From: Sphingobium xenophagum NBRC 107872
Lineage (GTDB): Bacteria; Pseudomonadota; Alphaproteobacteria; Sphingomonadales; Sphingomonadaceae
DNA: 64,000 nucleotides
Assembly (NCBI RefSeq): GCF_000367345.1
Contig: NZ_BARE01000032.1
Coordinates: 1-64,000, forward strand
Reading direction: 5' to 3'
This document shows positions 16,422-26,700 of the stretch, piece after piece. A model generated the notes under the pieces. It worked only from the letters and a program-made list of their open reading frames with translations, had not been told where the DNA came from and searched no databases. Positions within the stretch are counted from its first letter, which is position 1. Each line of letters begins with the position of its first letter. The position numbers and the translations under genes are program-made.

Positions 16422-16635
16422 CCTGTTTCTCCTGATTGATGATCCGGCCAAGGATCACGGCGGCGAAGATCGCGGCGGCAATCCAGCGCTGCCCCGGTAT
16501 CTGTTCGCGGATTTCCTGCGGGATGGATGGCCAGGCCGACATGACGGCCAGCCCCATGGCCGACAGGCGCACGGACCAGAGACGATAGGCCTTGCGCCAG
16601 TCCGCAATCAGCCGCGCCTTGAAACGCTCCATCAT
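16411..16635 (-). CDS. holin-like small membrane protein
   Basis: 74 aa from the ATG at 16635 (MMERFKARLIADW), coupled to the upstream stop by ATGA. It has a basic amphipathic N-terminus and two membrane-compatible segments (about residues 20-33 and 45-60) around SIPQEIREQIPG. Size, topology and position directly before the endolysin suggest a holin or pinholin. Similar short proteins with an RKAYRLWSVRLSAM-like motif occur in many alphaproteobacterial phages. Confidence 0.7.
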   Translation of the reverse strand: MMERFKARLIADWRKAYRLWSVRLSAMGLAVMSAWPSIPQEIREQIPGQRWIAAAIFAAVILGRIINQEKQDGE

Positions 16636-16949
16636 AGTCCCACCACCTTTGCTACTGCCGCGAATCCCGCCCCAAGCGCCGCGAACGGCACCACGCGGAT
16701 TGCCCATTCGGTAAGCTTGACCGCACCCTTGCGCTGGTTTTCGGACGCCTCCAGCGCCGTCACGCGGACTTCGAGCGCGACGGTTGCGGCCCTATTTTCG
16801 GCAACGGCGGCAGGAATGTGCGATGTCTTGTCCACCGCGCGGGCCACATCCTCGAACTTCTGCGCCAGATTGTTGACCGTGTGCACGACTTCTCGGAGTT
16901 GGCCTTCCATGCGCCCCACTGCTAGCGTCATTGATTGATCGTCAGGCAT
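16632..16949 (-). CDS. coiled-coil membrane protein of the lysis cassette
   Basis: 105 aa from the ATG at 16949 (MPDDQSMTLAVG). A heptad-rich stretch (MEGQLREVVHTVNNLAQKFE) is followed by one C-terminal hydrophobic segment (VVPFAALGAGFAAVAKVVGL). Possibly an antiholin or second holin component; no direct evidence beyond topology and position. Confidence 0.6.
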   Translation of the reverse strand: MPDDQSMTLAVGRMEGQLREVVHTVNNLAQKFEDVARAVDKTSHIPAAVAENRAATVALEVRVTALEASENQRKGAVKLTEWAIRVVPFAALGAGFAAVAKVVGL

Positions 16950-16994
16950 TGGCCATCTCCCTAAGCCAGTGCGCGCTGGTTGGTTCATCGACCA

Positions 16995-18686
16995 TCACAC
17001 CGCACCCCATTCGGTCGATGAGAGCGCCTTGAATATCCTGCTTGCACCGGCCGGAATTGTATAAGCCGCCGACGCCGCCAGCCCCTGGTGGTTGTCCGCT
17101 CCGGTGGGGAAAACGCTGATCGTCACCGTGCCGATATTGCCCACCGTCAGTTCGAGGCCCGCCGCCGCCTTGGGCAAGAGCGTCGCATCGTTCGACGATG
17201 AGGTCGTGTAGACGCGGTTGACGGTGTGCCGCAGCAGGGCCGCGCCCGCCTGTGTCGTGCCAACGGGCGTGATCGACCCGCCAGAGCCAGCCTTTTTCGA
17301 ATAGCTGGCCTGTTCGGTGGGGGAGGCGCCATCGGCCGTGATATCGACCCTATCCGTGGATCGCACGGTCCCGGTGTAGAACGCGCCGCCAGTCGGACGG
17401 TAGATCTCCCCGGTGACCTTGTTAAGGCCGCCTGAATTGGCGAAGTCCAGCAGCCCGCCAGAATGGCCGGTCATCGCGACATGCACTTCATTGCTCGACA
17501 CCGCGATCACGTCGCCCAGCTTGACGCCGAAAGCGGTCGTGGCCTCGCCAGTTACGCCACCAGCCTGCACGATCATGTCGAGCGTGTTGCTGTTTCCATC
17601 CACGATTGCATGATACAGCGCACCGATCAGCATATTGTAGCTGACTAGACCGGTGATCGAGTTGCGATTGCTGCCGAGGCGGAGGTTTGCCGTTTTCGCG
17701 GTTTCAAGGTTGAGGCCGTGGATAGTCGATGCGCCGCCTTCGATATTCAGGCTGTAGCGATGCGTAGTCGATGCCCCGCCGCCGCCCCGCCAGACGTTCA
17801 GATTGACGCCGCGAACGCCGCCAGAAGCGCCGAGATAGATCGCGTCAAAGCTGTTGTCCGTATTCTGCCCCGCCGACCGGATGTTGACGCTGTCAAGATG
17901 AAGGTCCGATACCTTGTTGTACCAGCCATCCTCGCCAGCGGTGTTGATGGTGACGCCGCGCAAGCGCGCGTTGAAGGGACTGACCCCGACGGCGCCGGTG
18001 CCATATTCCGTATGGAGGCCACGACGCCGCGCGTCTTTCAACAGCAAGTCCTGCAACAGGAAGTCGCGACCGAACAGGGCAACGCAATGCCCCTCGTTCG
18101 CGCCCGCGCCGGTATTGTTGGCGCGATTGGCATCCAGGATCATGTCGCGGATCGACACATTCGAGACACCCAGACCACTGTTGGTCCCTGAAAGGGCGAG
18201 GAAGTTTTCGCTCTCGATCAGCGATTTGTTGACCCCATTTGCCAGGCGGATGGTCGGCCGCCCGAAGCCAAACAGATGCGCGCCCGTTTTCGGCACGATA
18301 CTGCCGGTCGCAGCATACACCGCACCTTTGTTGACAAGCATGACCGCCCCGCCGCCGAGGGCAGAAGCAGCGGCGATCGCGCGGTTGATCGCCTGCTGTA
18401 TGCCGCTGTCTGTGGGCTGATAGTGGTGCATGGCATCAATGATGCCACCCAGCGCCGACCAGTCGGGCAGGTCATCGATCGATGAACCGCCGTCTTTGAC
18501 ATAGCTGACCATGCCGTCATGTGCGACGACGCCGGACGGGAGCAAAGCCGCTCCTGCGAGCAGACTGGCTCGCGTGGCAAACCAGATTGCTCGCTTGCCG
18601 ATCTCCTCATTCGTCTCGAGGAGCAGATCATCAGTGCTTACGAGTCCGCCGCCAAGGGTCAAAAGCTTGCTTTTGTCGACAGTCAT
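16995..18686 (-). CDS. tailspike-like protein with parallel beta-helix
   Basis: 563 aa. After an N-terminal part it shows the pectate-lyase-like opening (DSGIQQAINRAIAAASALGG, GAVYAATGSI) and many short Asn/Gly-spaced repeats typical of a right-handed beta-helix. The C-terminal 100 residues (NRVYTTSSSNDATLLPK) look like a trimerisation or receptor cap. Most likely a tailspike that binds or cleaves surface polysaccharide. It follows the tail fibre and a 71-aa gene in the late operon. Confidence 0.75.
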   Translation of the reverse strand: MTVDKSKLLTLGGGLVSTDDLLLETNEEIGKRAIWFATRASLLAGAALLPSGVVAHDGMVSYVKDGGSSIDDLPDWSALGGIIDAMHHYQPTDSGIQQAINRAIAAASALGGGAVMLVNKGAVYAATGSIVPKTGAHLFGFGRPTIRLANGVNKSLIESENFLALSGTNSGLGVSNVSIRDMILDANRANNTGAGANEGHCVALFGRDFLLQDLLLKDARRRGLHTEYGTGAVGVSPFNARLRGVTINTAGEDGWYNKVSDLHLDSVNIRSAGQNTDNSFDAIYLGASGGVRGVNLNVWRGGGGASTTHRYSLNIEGGASTIHGLNLETAKTANLRLGSNRNSITGLVSYNMLIGALYHAIVDGNSNTLDMIVQAGGVTGEATTAFGVKLGDVIAVSSNEVHVAMTGHSGGLLDFANSGGLNKVTGEIYRPTGGAFYTGTVRSTDRVDITADGASPTEQASYSKKAGSGGSITPVGTTQAGAALLRHTVNRVYTTSSSNDATLLPKAAAGLELTVGNIGTVTISVFPTGADNHQGLAASAAYTIPAGASRIFKALSSTEWGAV

Positions 18687-18688
18687 GG

Positions 18689-18904
18689 TCAGCCTTCCCC
18701 CTCGACTGACACGAGGGTGACCAGCGCCCCCGCGACTGGTATTTCCTTGCTGAAATGCAGGTCGGCCGGATCAAGATAGACATTGTCACCGTCAATGCGC
18801 ACGACCTCTGCGCGGCCTTGCGAAAAGCCGCGACCAATGCTGATCCGCCAATCCACGACATCACCCACCGCGATATGCTGTCCAAGCTTGTCTGTAGCCA
18901 TCAT
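18689..18904 (-). CDS. hypothetical phage protein (71 aa)
   Basis: 71 aa, starting at the ATG that overlaps the tail-fibre stop (TGATG). Beta-rich; GQHIAVGDVVDWRI and SKEIPVAGALVTLV give a small barrel-like pattern. Lying between fibre and tailspike genes it may be a fibre-associated or assembly protein. Function unknown. Confidence 0.6.
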   Translation of the reverse strand: MMATDKLGQHIAVGDVVDWRISIGRGFSQGRAEVVRIDGDNVYLDPADLHFSKEIPVAGALVTLVSVEGEG

Positions 18905-20661
18905 CAAGCTCCGATCAGGCCGTGGGCGGTGAGATCATCGATCAGCGCTTTAAGCCGTTCGGCCAACTGCGCGGTCGTGACGGTCGAAGTCGCGAATGTT
19001 GTCCGGGTGGCCGTGCCTGTCGCCGCTGCCCAACCCGTGCGACGCGAAGTGACAACCCTGTCCCCCAAAATCTTGAATTCGCCGACAATGTTGAAATCGC
19101 CATTGTCGGCCATGTCGAAGGTTTTGCCGCCGGGCGCTTCGTACCGCATTGCGGCGGCGAGAGATTCATATCGCGAGGTCCGGGTGCCATCGCCACCCCA
19201 GTCGAGCCGCTCGTTCGCCAGCCGAAGCGCGGCGACGCTACAGTCGGCATAAGTGAAGTCGATCCCCACGGTGAACTGCGTCAGTGCGCCGAAGCGCCCG
19301 AAGCCTATGCCATTCACGAAGCGGTTGTTCGCTGCATCGTCGGGCTGTCGCGCAAACACGATGCCGTAGCCCGCTACACATGCATCACCCGTCCAGCCGG
19401 CCAGGCCACCTGCACGCCTGACGATGTATGTCGTGCCATAGCGAACAAGGTTGGTGTCGTCGCCGGTACCCTGGATATCGACTTCCTGCGCGCCGCAACC
19501 CTCGGTCGGGTTTGCGGCTCCCTTGTCCACCGCTTCGAGCACCTGACAAAAACCGGGCGCAGTGCCGTAGCGGTTGTGCTGGATGACCATCCCGTGGTGC
19601 TGCGGCGTCGTCTCGAAATCGCCGGTCGTGTCGGCATAATTGTCCTGCACGAGGACGACGCCTGCCTCAAAGGACTCCGACTGGCCGGTGATGACAGAAT
19701 TGATTCTCAGGACGCTGTTGAGAAACCCGAATGTCCCGCCGTCGAAATCGGCGCGCCTGTCGATGCGCATAGAAAACTGATCGTCGGCCGCCGTCGTCCC
19801 TTCGCCATGGAAGAAGAACATGCGGTCGTTGATGTCGGCTGTCGGGAAGCCAAAGAAATCCTTGAATTTTAGTCCTTTATCAGGTGTGACGGTAGTGTCG
19901 AATTGATCGCCGATGGCCTGGGTAAGGCCGATGACTTTTCCAGCTGCTACAACGCCCTGGTCAATGGCATATCCCAGGATGACCTTGATGAAGTCGTCAT
20001 CGTCCGGCGTAACATTGAGGTGCAGCTGCCCGTCCTCGATCGTCGCGGCGCCCTCGGGAAGGACGCTGCCATTGCGAAAAACGGCGGCGACTGTGAATTC
20101 TGCTTGCGGCAGATCGATGACGGTCTGCCCCTCAGACGTGGTCGCATCGACCATCGCGGTCAGGCCGCCGCTACCGACGCCTAGCGTATCGATGCCTATG
20201 AGGCCGCCGTCCGGACCAAACACAACAACCTTGCCAGCGCGCTGAGTGAGTGGGGGCAGCGTTGGGCTGGCTTCGCCGATCGGAACACGAATAGAGCGGG
20301 ACAGGCCATCGCGCAGGACGAGATCGCGAGCGGCCGACCGGTCGTTTACATTATTCACGACCGAGGGAAGAAATGGCTGGCCGCTCGCAAACTCCACCGA
20401 TTGCAGGAACGATGGCTCGGATATGACGTAGAGTTCGCCCACACCGACCGCAGGAGGGGTGCCGAACGTCACCGTCCCACCGGAAGTGGCGAGCGAAACT
20501 GAATAGGCGTTTTCCGCGACGATCGTCTCGTCGCCGAGCGCATCGCGCAGGATCACGGCGACATCGTCGGCGCTGACTGCCTTAAAACCGAAAGGAAATT
20601 CAACCGTTACGCCATTGGGGGTATAGGGCCCGGAATAGGTGTCGGTTGTGGAAACTGCCAT
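18904..20661 (-). CDS. tail fibre protein with T7 gp17-like N-terminus
   Basis: 585 aa. The first 120 residues (FPFGFKAVSADDVAVILRD, FGTPPAVGVGELYVI) resemble the virion-attachment domain of T7-type tail fibres. The middle is beta-rich without recognisable enzymatic motif. The C-terminus ends in a Thr/Ala-rich part and the helix AQLAERLKALIDDLTAHGLI, seen at the ends of several alphaproteobacterial phage fibres. Probably the receptor-binding fibre. A 67-bp gap with one copy of the GTCGATTCAA motif precedes it. Confidence 0.78.
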   Translation of the reverse strand: MAVSTTDTYSGPYTPNGVTVEFPFGFKAVSADDVAVILRDALGDETIVAENAYSVSLATSGGTVTFGTPPAVGVGELYVISEPSFLQSVEFASGQPFLPSVVNNVNDRSAARDLVLRDGLSRSIRVPIGEASPTLPPLTQRAGKVVVFGPDGGLIGIDTLGVGSGGLTAMVDATTSEGQTVIDLPQAEFTVAAVFRNGSVLPEGAATIEDGQLHLNVTPDDDDFIKVILGYAIDQGVVAAGKVIGLTQAIGDQFDTTVTPDKGLKFKDFFGFPTADINDRMFFFHGEGTTAADDQFSMRIDRRADFDGGTFGFLNSVLRINSVITGQSESFEAGVVLVQDNYADTTGDFETTPQHHGMVIQHNRYGTAPGFCQVLEAVDKGAANPTEGCGAQEVDIQGTGDDTNLVRYGTTYIVRRAGGLAGWTGDACVAGYGIVFARQPDDAANNRFVNGIGFGRFGALTQFTVGIDFTYADCSVAALRLANERLDWGGDGTRTSRYESLAAAMRYEAPGGKTFDMADNGDFNIVGEFKILGDRVVTSRRTGWAAATGTATRTTFATSTVTTAQLAERLKALIDDLTAHGLIGA

Positions 20662-20712
20662 GCGCTTGCCTCCGGAGCGGATGGCAACCGATTAAGGTGG
20701 CGCAGGTCCATC

Positions 20713-20722
20713 TTGAATCGAC
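20713..20722 (-). repeat. GTCGATTCAA motif, copy 1
   Basis: Lies in the gap between the giant ejection-protein gene and the tail-fibre gene, 7 bp after the stop codon. The preceding bases TGACGCCCG match those before copy 3 (TGACGCTCA). Five other exact copies, all in the same orientation, are at 28947, 33497, 36753, 38730 and 39085. See findings. Confidence 0.6.
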
Positions 20723-20728
20723 CGGGCG

Positions 20729-23700
20729 TCAGTCTTCCTTGATTTTGCCCTTGGTCAGACCTTCATACCACTGGTTGAACGTCTCCGGATCCTGATCCCC
20801 TGTTCCGACGTCGACTAGAAACTGAGCGGATGTGGCGACCTGCCCCGGCACTAGACCGGTCCAGTAGCCGACCGTCTCGAGCGCATTGCGCACCGGCCGT
20901 TTCGCATCCTTGCCGTCGAATATCTTGCGCGCATCTTCCGCCGTGTCGACCACCACCTGGAACGCGCGCTGCATGGGTGTGAACTGGTAGTCGAAGGGTC
21001 GATCGCCGGCGATCGCCTGCCATACCGGTGGCGCGAGATCGCGCAGGCCGGGGATCGGACCGAGCATCTGAAACAGCATCTGCCTGAAGCTCCAGGCGCC
21101 CCAGTCCTCCTCGTCTTCAGGGCCCCGCCCGGCGAGCAGCTGCGACAGGACGGGCGGAACGACGATCAACCACCAGGCGCGGGCGAGCAGCGCAGGTACG
21201 TCACGCCCTCTGGCTGCCATAACATCGCGGCCTAGCGTTCTTTCCCGCTGATAGAAGGCGCTCATATAGCTGTAGAACATCGTCATCAGCTTGAGCGCCT
21301 CGCCCCATTTGCCTGTGCCGCGGGCGATCGCCGCCAGATCCTTTGGTGCACCTGCGCCCTGTGACAGGCGAACGGCCTTGTCGGCGGCATAGATGGATGC
21401 AGCTTCGTCCATGCCAGTCGCCTGAGCCTTGTTGTAGGCGCCGATCCATGTCGGCACTACGACCATGCGGTCCATGTAGCCAATGCCGTGGAAGGCAAAC
21501 CGCTTCGCGGCCGTGATGAACTGCTTGCGGCCCTGCATCTCCGCAAGCGTCAGGCGAATGTCGCGATCCAGCGTGTCCATGCGGTTGCGGATCTCGTCCG
21601 ACTTTTCCATGACGAAGTTGAACGTTTCGATCGGATGCGCCGTCGTCTGCGCGATTCCGCCCGACACCCACTTCGCGCCTACATATTCGAAGCTGTTGGA
21701 ATAGCCGGCGAGCTGGGTGAGCATCGTCGTGAAGCGGAAGCCCATGCCGACAACCGTCGTGTTCGATCGCAGCTTCTGCATGAACGCGCCCACGCCCTCG
21801 TTGCCCGCGCGCTCCATCGCCCAGCTGTTGGCGATATATTTGAGCCACGGGCGAAACTGCTTGCGCATCTCCGGCCCCAGCGTTTCGTCGACTGCCTTCA
21901 TGATCCGCTCGGCCTGAAGGAACTTGTCCGCCTGCATCACGGCTTCGCGGTGTGTGATATCGTGGATCACTTCCCCCAGATGGCGATTGATGACGCCCAA
22001 CTGTAGGAGGATGGGGCGCTTCACCTGCTCACTGCGCTCTCGCGTCGATGAGGCGCGCGTCGTCGCGCGGGTGTAGATCGCGTCGAGCAGGTCCGCTCCC
22101 TGGCCCGCATGTTGCTCGGCCGCGTAGCTTTTCGAACTGTCGTAGATGGCGGGATAATAGCCGCCCCGATAGGTGCCATGCGGGGTCTCGACCTGGCGAG
22201 GCTCGACCTTGTCCGGCTCCACGCCGTTCACCCGGCGCTCCATCGCCGCGATGCTCGGCCACAGCGTATCGATAATGTCCCAGATATTCTGGACGAACTG
22301 CCAGTCGGCTGCCGTCATTTCGCGATCGAGCACGCGGCGGACAGAATCTTCCGGCCAGCCATAGCCGTCGGTCAGGCGCTGGATATTGCCCTCATTGCCC
22401 ATGTTGAGCGCGATTGCGATCAGCTGCTCGCGCTTCATCTTGTAAGGCTGGCCTGTTTCCCTGTTGATCAGCTCGTCCGCGACGAACCGTTCCGACCAGC
22501 GGCGCAGCTGCTTTGCATCGACTTTGCCGAACTCCGCGCGGATGCGCGCATAATAATCCTCCAGCATGGTCGCCTCGCGCGCCTGGGCGTTGGCAAGTGG
22601 CTGGAACACCACACGGTTGAACACGCCGTCGCTGCGCCCGCCATCGAGCCAGTCGAAGACCTGTTCCATTTTGAGCAGGCTCGCGTCGAACGCGGCGACC
22701 ATGCCCTTTATGCTATCCCATCGCGACGGCTCCATCAGGTCCGAAGGCGGGCGGTGCTTCATGCCGTCCATCCCGGTCAGGGCCTCATGCACGACCGCCT
22801 CGAATTCGCGCTCTTCCTGCCCATCGAGCAGGGACTGCTTGTGTCGGCCGAGGTGGATGATCTGCATCACTGCATCATTGAGCGCCAGCAGCTGGCCGAC
22901 CTTGAGCCGCGTCCAGTGCGTCCGGCCGATGGATTCGGCGAAGGAGGGGGGCACAACGACATCATACCCCTCTGCCTGGCGCTGGGCGGCCCATGCCTCG
23001 AAACTTTCCTGCCGGTTGAGCGAACGCTGGGTCCGCTGTTTCATCTCGATTTGCTCGAGCAGCAACTGCGCGCGCTCCAGATAGTCCTGATCGACACCCT
23101 TTACGGTCCGGCGCTTGGCCCATTTTTCCAGCCGCTTGACCGCTTCTTCGACCTGATCGGCCCCGCGCCGCGCCGCGGCGACGAGTGCATTGTTGAGCAT
23201 CTGGCTCTGCTTCTGCCGGAAAGCCTCGTCATGATCCTTGGCAATGACGGCTTCCATTGCGGCCCTGCCAGCCTTCGCCGCCGCGCGCTCATAGCGGATG
23301 ATGGCAGATCGGCTGGCGACGTCGCGTACGCGGCCGTCCGTGATCTGGCGCTCCGCCCAGCTTTTCGCCACGCCATAGGGCGTGACACGCTGGCCGGTCA
23401 TTCTGCCCAGCACACGCAATTCAGCACCCATAACCGCGCCCAGCTCATCCGACTGGACGGCGGCCAGGGCCTCCTGTTCGATACTGCCATCGGTAAACGG
23501 ATCGCCAAAGCGCTCGAGCATCAGGGCCTCGACTTCCTGATCGATCATCGCCTTGCGCGGCGATCGCTTGTCACCCTTCTCGCGCATCTCCCGCCGGCGG
23601 ATCTCAATGCCCATCAATGCGCGGACCATCTCGTCGCCGGTCCTGAACCCGGCCAGTTCCGCCACCTCGTCGGGATTGGCACCGCCGTCCTTGTGCAGCC

Positions 23701-26700
23701 GCTTGAAGTCCTTGGGCAACAAAGCCGTTGCATCATCGCCCAGCACGTCCCTGATCCACTGGCTATCGAGCGGCGTCTCGCGCGCCAGCCGCAGCGCACG
23801 AAATTCCGGGAGGGCGTCTATGCGCTCGGTGACGTCCTGGCGCACATCCTCCTCGCGTTCCCGCCATTCCTTGGTAACGCGCCGCTTAACCGCGTTCATC
23901 GTCTTGGCGAGCATGTGGCTTTGTGCCTGTTCCCGCGCTGTCGCGGTCAGCGTCCGGTAGGCTGCATATTCGGCCTCTGTCATGGACGCGGGCTTTTCCG
24001 GAAACAGGGCCTCAAGATGCTGGGCAGCGATCGCGTCGGCGAGCTCCTCGTCGGATGCGATGAGCCGGTCCATCACCCCGCGGACCTCGTCGCTGATCGG
24101 CGTGTCGAGACGGGACACGCTGTTATAGAGCGAGATCATCCAGGCCTTGAAGGTCTGGAACAGCCGCTGAAGGCCGGGCGAGGGTGCCTTGCCCTCCATG
24201 AGGTATCGCTCAACACCCCGCGCCCACAGCTCATGCGCATCGACGGGGATCTTTCCATCGTCCAGAGGATGTCCGCTGGCTGCGAACCAGTCCTGTACGA
24301 TCTGCCAGTCGTCGCGGACCTGTTGCGGCGCGTCCGGATCGGCAGCATCTTCCCGCAATTCTTCCAGCCACAGATGCCCGGACTCGTGCAGGAAGGTCGA
24401 CGCGTTCTGCGTCTGGTAAAGCTCTATGATCGCACTGGCGCTCTGGCCGCCGGGAAAGAGGATACGGCCGCGCGGAATGAGGTCGCCCTGCATATAGCCA
24501 TCGCCAGCCGCTTCCTGCGCTGCATAATCCTCGATCGCCTTGCGGATATCGCTCCGGCTGGTCTTGTCAGGATCAATGCCGCGATTTTCCAGCAACGCGC
24601 GCAATTCCTCGGCGGCATCACGGATAGACTTCTCACGCGCGATCAGCGTGCGGTCCCGGCCGGCGACGCCCTCCGCGACGGCGTCCAGCAGATCGTTGGC
24701 CGAGGGGCGCTGGTCGCCAAACTCGGGAAAGTACCCCGCCTCCCACGCGCGCTGCGCCCAGGCGTCGGGCCCATATTCATTCTCACCGAAACCGCCATCC
24801 TCGATCAACTCGCCCTGATCGCGGATGAAGCGGCGCTTGCCGGGTTTGCCCTTGTGCCAGCTATCCGCGCCCATGGCCTTCAGGTCGCCCCCGGTGTCGA
24901 CCATGCCGCCGCCCTTGGCGATGAACTCCATCAGCGAAGGCCCGAGATTCTGGGCGGGGTCCAGCTGGCGCTTCATGACGTCTATGGCGACATCGATCTG
25001 ATCGGCCATCTGCACGGCAGCGATATTCTCTGGCAGGATCTGGCGCACCTGGAGCGCGTCATATTCGGCGCCGGTCAGGTCGCGGCCCATGCGCAACGAG
25101 CGGGTAACGGCACGCTGGGTCAGAAACTCGGCATTCTGGCGTGCCATCGACGGCGAGAAGCCAGCCTTTGCCAGCTTCTCGGTGATGGATTGTAGCAGCT
25201 GCTCGCGCGGTGCGTCGGCGGCCCGGGCCTGTTCGGCTTCCTGAGCCACGCTGTCGGACAGCTCCTCCATGGCATCGGTCCAGGCTTGATTGAAAGCCTC
25301 CGCCTCGCGGAGCGACATCCCGCCAGCCGACAGGCGCATCTCGCTCTTGAGCGCTTCCCAGCCGGGCGTGGCGGCAAGGCGCGTCAGCTCGCCGACCGGC
25401 AGGACCAGGTCGCCTCCGGTCGCATCCGCCTCGTCGATCCGGGCCCGCCATGCGTCAAGGTCGCCGGCATAGCTGTCCGACTGCATGTACGACATCACGG
25501 CTTCAGCTGGCAGATAGACCTGCTCTACGCCATTATCCTCGCCCAGTTTCTGCACGAGATCCGCGATTGCATCGGGCGAACGCCGCGCGGTTTTGGATTC
25601 GGCCGTCGCCGCGGCAATTTCATCGAGAAACCGTCCATCGTTGATGGCGCGGTTCGCATCGGAAATGCGCGTCACCATCGCCTTGATCGGCCGCACCGCG
25701 GGGCGGGCGATCTCGCCCGAGGTTCGAAGGCCTCCGCCCATCAGGCCGCCGGCAACCATGCCCGAAAATGCCTGATCCAGCATCTCGTCCGTGTTGAAGG
25801 TGGTGCCGGTCTGCGAGTGCCCACCGATATATTCGACCATGCTCTGCGCAAACTCGGTCGACGCCTCGGTCGCGCTGGCCTGGGCAATGCGACCGACAGC
25901 CGTGCGGGCGCCCGCGCCGAATATGCCATGGATGCCGATGCGCTCGAGCGTCGCGCTCAGTATGGCGGCAGGGGTCGCCTCGGCGACATCCTGCGCGGTA
26001 GCATCTTCACGGCCCTGCACCTGAGCCCGCGTCTGTCCGATATTGCCGGCCTGCCCTGCCACGTAGAGGGGAACCGCCAGCGCGGCCTGCGCCATGCCGG
26101 GGAGGCTTTTCACGCCCTGATCCAGCCCGAAGGACAATATGTTGCCCACCGTTGGGCGAGCCTTCAGAGTGCGCCAGTCGGTTTCGCCCGCTACCGTTGT
26201 GGCGGCGACATCACCATAGATGCGCGCCCGTGCGCGCGCCGAGGCAGCGCCCGCGCGATTTCGGTCGATCGTTTCCCTGCTGGTCCATGGCAGGGGATTT
26301 CTGGCTGACCAGTCCTGCAACGCTCCTCTGAAGGAAGATGCGCCCTGTTCAAGACTGTAGAGTCCCGATTTGAACAGGTCGCCCATGCGATCCAGGAAGC
26401 CGCCGTCCGTCACGATATCGAGCTTGTCGAGCGCGACACGGTTCATGAACGCCGTGCCGAGCCGATCGAGCGTAGGATAATCGTCTGCAGCAATCGCGAC
26501 ATTGCTGGCGCTGGCCGACCAGCGGCCGATCGCGGGATGGCGTTGAATCGCCGCTCGCGCCCGCGAAGCCTGCGCCTCCTTTTCAAACGCGCCAAGATTG
26601 GCTTCCACGGCAGCAGTCGGAAGTCCTCGCGCCTGCGCGATCGACTGCGCCCGTGCCGCTTCGTCAGGTTTGGCGACCTTCAGGCGGAAGGCGAGCTCAT

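Noticed and set aside
14009..20661. Diversity-generating retroelement as in Bordetella phage BPP-1
   Set aside because: Head genes are BPP-1-like, but no reverse transcriptase and no template/variable repeat pair was found near the fibre genes.
22109..25195. Plus-strand open frame of 1028 codons
   Set aside because: It lies wholly antisense to the giant ejection-protein gene, has shadow-like composition (Arg, Ala, His, Leu rich) and no recognisable motifs.
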